A DNA stretch of 64,000 nt, from the NCBI GenBank assembly GCA_022577435.1, contig JAKOON010000028.1, positions 3,276,501-3,340,500 of the forward strand. Reading direction: 5' to 3'. A program made the translations under genes and the position numbers. This DNA comes from Embiotoca jacksoni. Taxonomy: Eukaryota; Chordata; Actinopteri; Embiotocidae. The notes below the pieces were generated by a model. It made no database searches, was not told the DNA's origin, and saw nothing but the letters and a program-made list of their open reading frames with translations. Below are positions 59,978 to 64,000 of the stretch, one piece after another. Positions within the stretch are counted from its first letter, which is position 1, and each line of letters opens with the position of its first letter.

Positions 59978-62900
59978 GTCTTTCCTTCACTTCAGAGCAC
60001 TTTACATCGACTTCATTCATTTTTTAACCGCTACAACTAAAAGCACAGTCTTCTTACCTTGTGGGCACTCACGGTTTGTCAGGTCTTCACGGTGTGTCTG
60101 TTTGAACCCATTTGTGTCCTCACATCATGAGCAACGCAAACACGTGCACACACACACACACACACACACGCAGAGATAAATGTTTAAAGCAGGCTGGAGG
60201 AGGAAGCGCCGCTCCGCCTCACCTGGCATGCTGCTACAAACGTGAGCTGGGGGTTGGGGGGCTACACGTCAAAGCCAGGCGTGTGTGTGTGCACGTGTAT
60301 GTCTGTCTATCTTTTGTGAGGACCAGTTTGGGTTTGAGACCTTTGCAGGTTAGAAGCAGGTTCATGTGAAGCTGAGATCAGACCACAAAACCTGAGATCT
60401 TAAATCACCAGCGCTGCTGCTGCAACGACACAACAATCTCTCCCGTGTCTTGTTGACATGGTGGTCTTCACACCACAAAGCTTTACAAGAGGCTTTTCAT
60501 CCTCCCGGAGGTCTGAAATCGATACGCGCACGGCCTCAGTCGAGAGATGAAAACCCAAACGAGAAGCGCTTCTACAGGCATCACGCAGCTTATTAACGAT
60601 CGCTCACTCTTGTATAAATGTTTTTATCTGTAGCTCAAAGGTTATTATCGTCAACGAACCTCGACTTTTATTTTTTTTACGTTATCAGAATGTTGATAAC
60701 GTACTGGAAGAAAAGAAGCTTTTTAGTTGCTGAGTATGTGTATGTTTTATTTACCTAATATGAACCTGTTGTTGTTTGTGCAGATGTGATGGTGGGGATG
60801 GGCTACAACCTGGAGGGGATCCAGGAGTCTCTGGCCAAGATGAAGTACGACGAGGTCACCGCCACCTACCTGCTGCTCGGCAGGAAGGCCTCTGAGGTAC
60901 TGACACGAAACCTTTCACATCACAGAGCTTCACCGAGATCAGCTGACATTGGGCTGGAGAGATCTAATTCCCCTTTGATTCACTATTCCTTCCTTCCTTC
61001 CTTCCTTCCTTCCTTCCTTCCTTCCTTCTTTCCTCGGGGTTCCTCCTCCAAGTCCAATCTGCACACATGAACGGGATGAAAATTATTTCCTGGTGCAGCT
61101 CTTTGAGGTTTTAAATTTTTTATTGGACCCAATGCCTGAAACTTTGATTTTTAGAGAGATAATTGTGAATGAAGTCTTTTTTTCCGCTGGCCGCTACATT
61201 AAAGTCCCGTCAGAGCCTCACGCTGCTCCTGTAGGTTTAGTTCCGTTATAAATAAACATGCTGGGGATGAAGGGAAGATTTATTATGTCTGTATTGGACC
61301 TTGAAAAGCAGCACACTGACCACAAATACCAGAAAGAGTCAGGAGGTTTTTTTTTATGATGAATATCTGTCCACAGAAATCAGTGGCTCACAACGTCTGC
61401 CCTAAATTATACGTCTGCTCTCGACCTCATTATAAATCGTACACCGAAAGATTGCCAACATGTCACATTTTAGATATGTAGAAACTGAAGGGTTTGATGT
61501 GTGTTCTTCAGCTGGAGCCCAGCGAGTCGGCCTCCAGCAGCAACCTGTCTCTGGCCAAACCGAGACCCAACAGTGAGCTGAACGGACAGTCGCCCTCCCA
61601 CCTCAAAGTCCAGAGGAGCGTCTCCTCCAACCACAAACAGAGGCGTTACAGTGAGCAAGGTGAGGAGGCCGTGACGACTCGTTTCCTTCCGTCGCACGTC
61701 TTCACTGTTGACAACATGAATACGAAACTACAACAAAGCTCTGCTGCTTCATTGTGAACGCGTCGTCTCTGCTTTCAGCAGTCGGTCTGTTCGTAACGTC
61801 CCTGCAGAGCTAAATGAAAGCGGCTCGGCTCAAACTCTGCTTTGCCTCCCCCCCCCCCCCAATAAAGGTTTCTTCTCTGTCAGTAGCTCGTTGTCAGGCT
61901 GATAAAAGCAGTTAAATCAAACCAGTCACATGGTGGAGGCACTTTAGCCTTTCGCTTATTTGCACAGCTCAGTGCTGTCCGCTGTGATATAATGCTTTGT
62001 CAATAACCTCCGTTTGTCCTGCTTCCTCTCTGTTAGATCTGCAGCTTAAATAGCAACGCCGAAAAACTTTTTTTTACGCTCTGGCTCCAACACGCATTGT
62101 TTGCTGGGATTTCATGGACTACAATGGCATTTTCAGACCGTTTTTGTGAGGAGATTTTAGAGTTCACTTACGTTTCATAAGAACGATTTCCCAAACTATC
62201 AACATGCTCGAACAGTCACAGAAAACCGCATTTTTGCTTAATTGATTATTACTTAAGAATTTCCTGTTGATGGACTAATAAATGAAAGCACCTCAACTCA
62301 AGCCGCACCTCAATTTTGGGTGGGAAAATAGCCTCAAGGTCATTAGCTTGCGTTAAAACATGGATAAAGACAGTTATTTTCAACCATGGACTGAACCTAC
62401 TTTCTTTAAAAGTACTTGATGTCCTCAGTCTGACACTCGAAGTCAGCGTCACGTTTGTTCTTCTTTGTAAATGTAGGTCATCTCCTTTTAGATACGAGCA
62501 TTTCGATTTATATTTTGTGTTGCCGGAGGTACAAACAGTATTTTTGAGTCATTCGTCTCATATCTGTCGCTCTCTCACTTCGCTTGCTTTTTTTTTTTTC
62601 TCTCACTCGCTCTCCGCAGTCGGTCAGAACGTCCCTCCAGGGATGGCTCATCCGAAGAGGAGTCAGACCACCACGGCGGACAACAGCACAAAGGAGGAAG
62701 GCGGAGTCCAGCTCCGTAAGCCCGGCGCTCCGCCCGCCAGCCCCCTGCTGGGCAACGCCAACAACCCCAACAAGGCTGACATCCCCGACCGTAGGAAAGG
62801 AGCCACCACTGGCCCGAGTGTGAGTGTTTATTGCGGTTTCTTGGCTGTTTAATCTCCGTCACCATCTCCTGGTGTTGGATTTAACTACTGCATATGTGGA

Positions 62901-64000
62901 AAAAAAGTGGAATAAAGACTTTATTGTCTCTAGAGGCAGCTGCGCGAAGCGTCCTCGTGATGTCACCTGAGACTGGAAGAAAAAAAAAAAAAAAAAAGGG
63001 TTACAAGGAAGTGAGCTTGTTTATCTCTGGTGGTGATTTGATTCGCATTGTGTGGAGGCTGCAGGTTTTATTAAGGAAGAGAATGAGCGGAATAAAAAAA
63101 TGTTAGAGTTGTTTCCGATGATTCAGTCTCTGAGATCAGGAAATGTTTTTGGACGGATCAGGAATTAATTTCCTCTGTGGCAGAAAAAAACATCGGAAAA
63201 ATGATTAAACACTTTTTACAGCTGACCAACTCGATAACATTAAGGCCTCAAAAAAAAAACACGATGCACCACTTTATGTAGGAGTCGGTATACATAATAT
63301 AATTAAATGTCATAAATGTCCAGTCCTATGAAATATGGTCACCGCTTTTTCTACCAGGAAAAAAAAAAAGCATCGTCTCATCTTCTTGCCAGAACCGATT
63401 TTCTTCACTCGGACGTTTCCTGCCCACATGTTCACAGCTGCGCTGCTAAATGCATCAGACAAGAACTCTTCCTATAGACTGCTGCGCTGTGCAAACGTTT
63501 CGGGCACTAAAAGCAAAGTGAGGGCACTTTAATGCCACGAATAGTTCTCCTCGCTACACTGACTCCATGATGTTGAGATCAGACCATCTGTGGAGAGACT
63601 GCTCGTTCTTCTACTTTAAGACTCCGGCTGGAGGATTGGGCTCGTTGTTCTGCAGCGGAATGAGTTTGCAATCAATCAGACGCCTCCTTGAGGTTGATGA
63701 AGAAGAATCTAAACATCAAAATTGCCTAAAATGTTCTTTATAAAACATTTAAAAAAAAAAAAAAAATTTAAAAGCAAACACGCGCTCCACGTGTAAAATC
63801 TGCCACATTAAATTTCGCTTCGTAAAACGCAGCCCAAGTTTAAACTCATCAGAACTGAGGAACATTGTATGACCTGTTTTTCCCCTTGTTGCTTTTATCA
63901 CTCCGAAACCAAAAATGTTCTCCTCCTTTGTCTCTCTGCCTCTGCAGAATAACACCGCGTCGGCAGGTATGACCCGAAGGAACACGTATGTCTGCAGCGA
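33459..64000 (+). CDS. mark3: MARK3 kinase, N-terminal ~498 codons (partial, runs off right edge)
   Basis: Coding exons: 33459-33509, 38044-38220, 39975-40028, 46503-46551, 47741-47806, 50994-51064, 52123-52179, 54290-54526, 55045-55164, 57063-57162, 60784-60896, 61512-61659, 62620-62819, 63948-64000 (cut). Phases fit throughout. MARK3 is a Ser/Thr kinase that phosphorylates tau/MAP proteins and CDC25C and controls polarity. Visible motifs: N-terminus MSTKTPLPTVNEK as in human; Gly-loop IGKGNFAKV at 57-65; Lys80 (VAIK); catalytic HRDLK with Asp173; DFG Asp191; activation loop LDTFCGSPPYAAPE with the LKB1-type site Thr205 and Ser209; UBA domain at about 328-365 (MVGMGYNLEGIQESLAKMKY); then the Ser-rich spacer (QRSVSSNHKQRRYSEQ, ADIPDRRKG, GMTRRNTYVCS). 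The KA1 domain lies beyond the window. MARK3 is preferred over other MARKs because of the N-terminus, spacer and synteny with eif5. The a/b paralogue cannot be told. Confidence 0.96.
33510..38043 (+). other. mark3 intron 1
   Basis: A 4.5 kb intron with no exon recognised inside. It holds a LINE-tail-like fragment at 34872-34912 (ttttattgatcccacgtgggaaatta), an (AT)n run near 34162-34175 and a T28 tract at 37474-37501. First introns often carry enhancers but no specific site is claimed. Confidence 0.6.
40029..46502 (+). other. mark3 intron 3
   Basis: A 6.5 kb intron, the largest in the window. It contains poly-T runs (40387-40409, 43999-44026, 45053-45076), an A-rich segment at 40813-40843 and a (CTC)n array at 43745-43791. 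No embedded gene was found; open frames up to about 118 codons lack recognisable features. Confidence 0.6.
43745..43791. repeat. (CTC)n polypyrimidine repeat
   Basis: TCC/CTC triplet array with one TTCTTC interruption, in mark3 intron 3. Encodes only a proline-rich artefact. Confidence 0.9.
47807..50993 (+). other. mark3 intron 5
   Basis: A 3.2 kb intron. It includes a degenerate interspersed repeat at about 49672-49770 (tatttatatcgctccaaatcacag... ggggcacttaac), which resembles a common fish repeat tail. Otherwise only simple T- and A-rich runs are seen. Confidence 0.5.
52180..54289 (+). other. mark3 intron 7
   Basis: A 2.1 kb intron with a (GT)n run at 52990-53011 and a T-run at 53095-53109. 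No exon is recognised. Confidence 0.55.
54527..54660 (+). repeat. (GT)n-(CT)n-(GT)n-(CG)n compound microsatellite
   Basis: Starts 8 nt after the 5' splice site of the mark3 activation-loop exon. About 26 GT units are followed by a CT-rich tract of about 55 nt, then GT and a GCGCGCGTGCGG end. GT and GC parts can form Z-DNA; the CT part is a homopyrimidine tract. Confidence 0.95.
55165..57062 (+). other. mark3 intron 9
   Basis: A 1.9 kb intron. A C-rich block at 55255-55330 lies near the start. No exon or RNA gene is recognised. Confidence 0.5.
57163..60783 (+). other. mark3 intron 10
   Basis: A 3.6 kb intron with several simple repeats, a G-rich segment at 57519-57530 and 57639-57658, and a degenerate interspersed repeat at about 59010-59080 (gagcacttctcaaaactcaag... 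gcgccttacacatg). No coding exon is recognised. Confidence 0.55.
59928..59974. repeat. (CG)n-(CA)n alternating purine-pyrimidine repeat
   Basis: About 6 GC units directly joined to 17 CA units. A second CA run is at about 60147-60169. Both are in mark3 intron 10. Confidence 0.95.
60987..61029. repeat. (TTCC)n microsatellite
   Basis: About ten TTCC units in mark3 intron 11, roughly 90 nt downstream of the UBA-encoding exon. Confidence 0.95.

Noticed and set aside
1..64000. CRISPR arrays, operons, phage or other prokaryotic systems
   Set aside because: The genes are spliced vertebrate genes; tandem arrays are microsatellites or minisatellites without regular unique spacers.

Overview
This window is vertebrate nuclear DNA, almost certainly from a teleost fish and probably a percomorph. 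It has spliced genes with GT-AG introns, AT-rich non-coding DNA, many CA/GT microsatellites, a Tc1-like DNA transposon, and short interspersed repeats of the kind common in fish. Proteins are clear orthologues of vertebrate genes, so the annotation was built by finding exons, checking splice sites and testing that reading phase carries through every junction. In the four gene models that lie wholly inside the window the summed coding length divides exactly by three.

Layout, left to right. 1-2628: repeats and 3' flank. 2629-7818 (minus): a tnfaip2-like Sec6-family gene, 11 coding exons, 541 aa, with a TATA box, an NF-kB palindrome and an ISRE just upstream. 10829-16522 (plus): fam216a, 7 coding exons, 249 aa; its second intron carries a 1,634 bp Tc1-like transposon, a second solo transposon arm and a degenerate minisatellite. 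18061-23116 (minus): vps29, a retromer subunit, 186 aa, including a 12-nt microexon and a first exon that contributes only the ATG. 25793-30606 (plus): eif5, 432 aa, with a long upstream ORF that overlaps the main start. 33459-64000 (plus, runs off the right edge): mark3, a microtubule-affinity regulating kinase, with complete kinase and UBA domains and the start of the spacer region.

fam216a and vps29 converge tail to tail; vps29 and eif5 are head to head across a CpG-rich region; eif5 and mark3 are tandem. In human the tnfaip2-eif5-mark3 order is on chromosome 14q32 while fam216a-vps29 is a separate convergent pair on chromosome 12q24, so this window joins two ancestral blocks. The genes are not a functional pathway: they cover inducible membrane remodelling (tnfaip2), endosomal retrieval (vps29), start-codon selection in translation (eif5) and cell polarity (mark3). 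No new biological system is claimed. The most interesting items are the inducible-type promoter, the eif5 upstream ORF structure, the vps29 microexon beside a UG-repeat splice site, the block junction, and a transposase ORF broken by a single stop codon.
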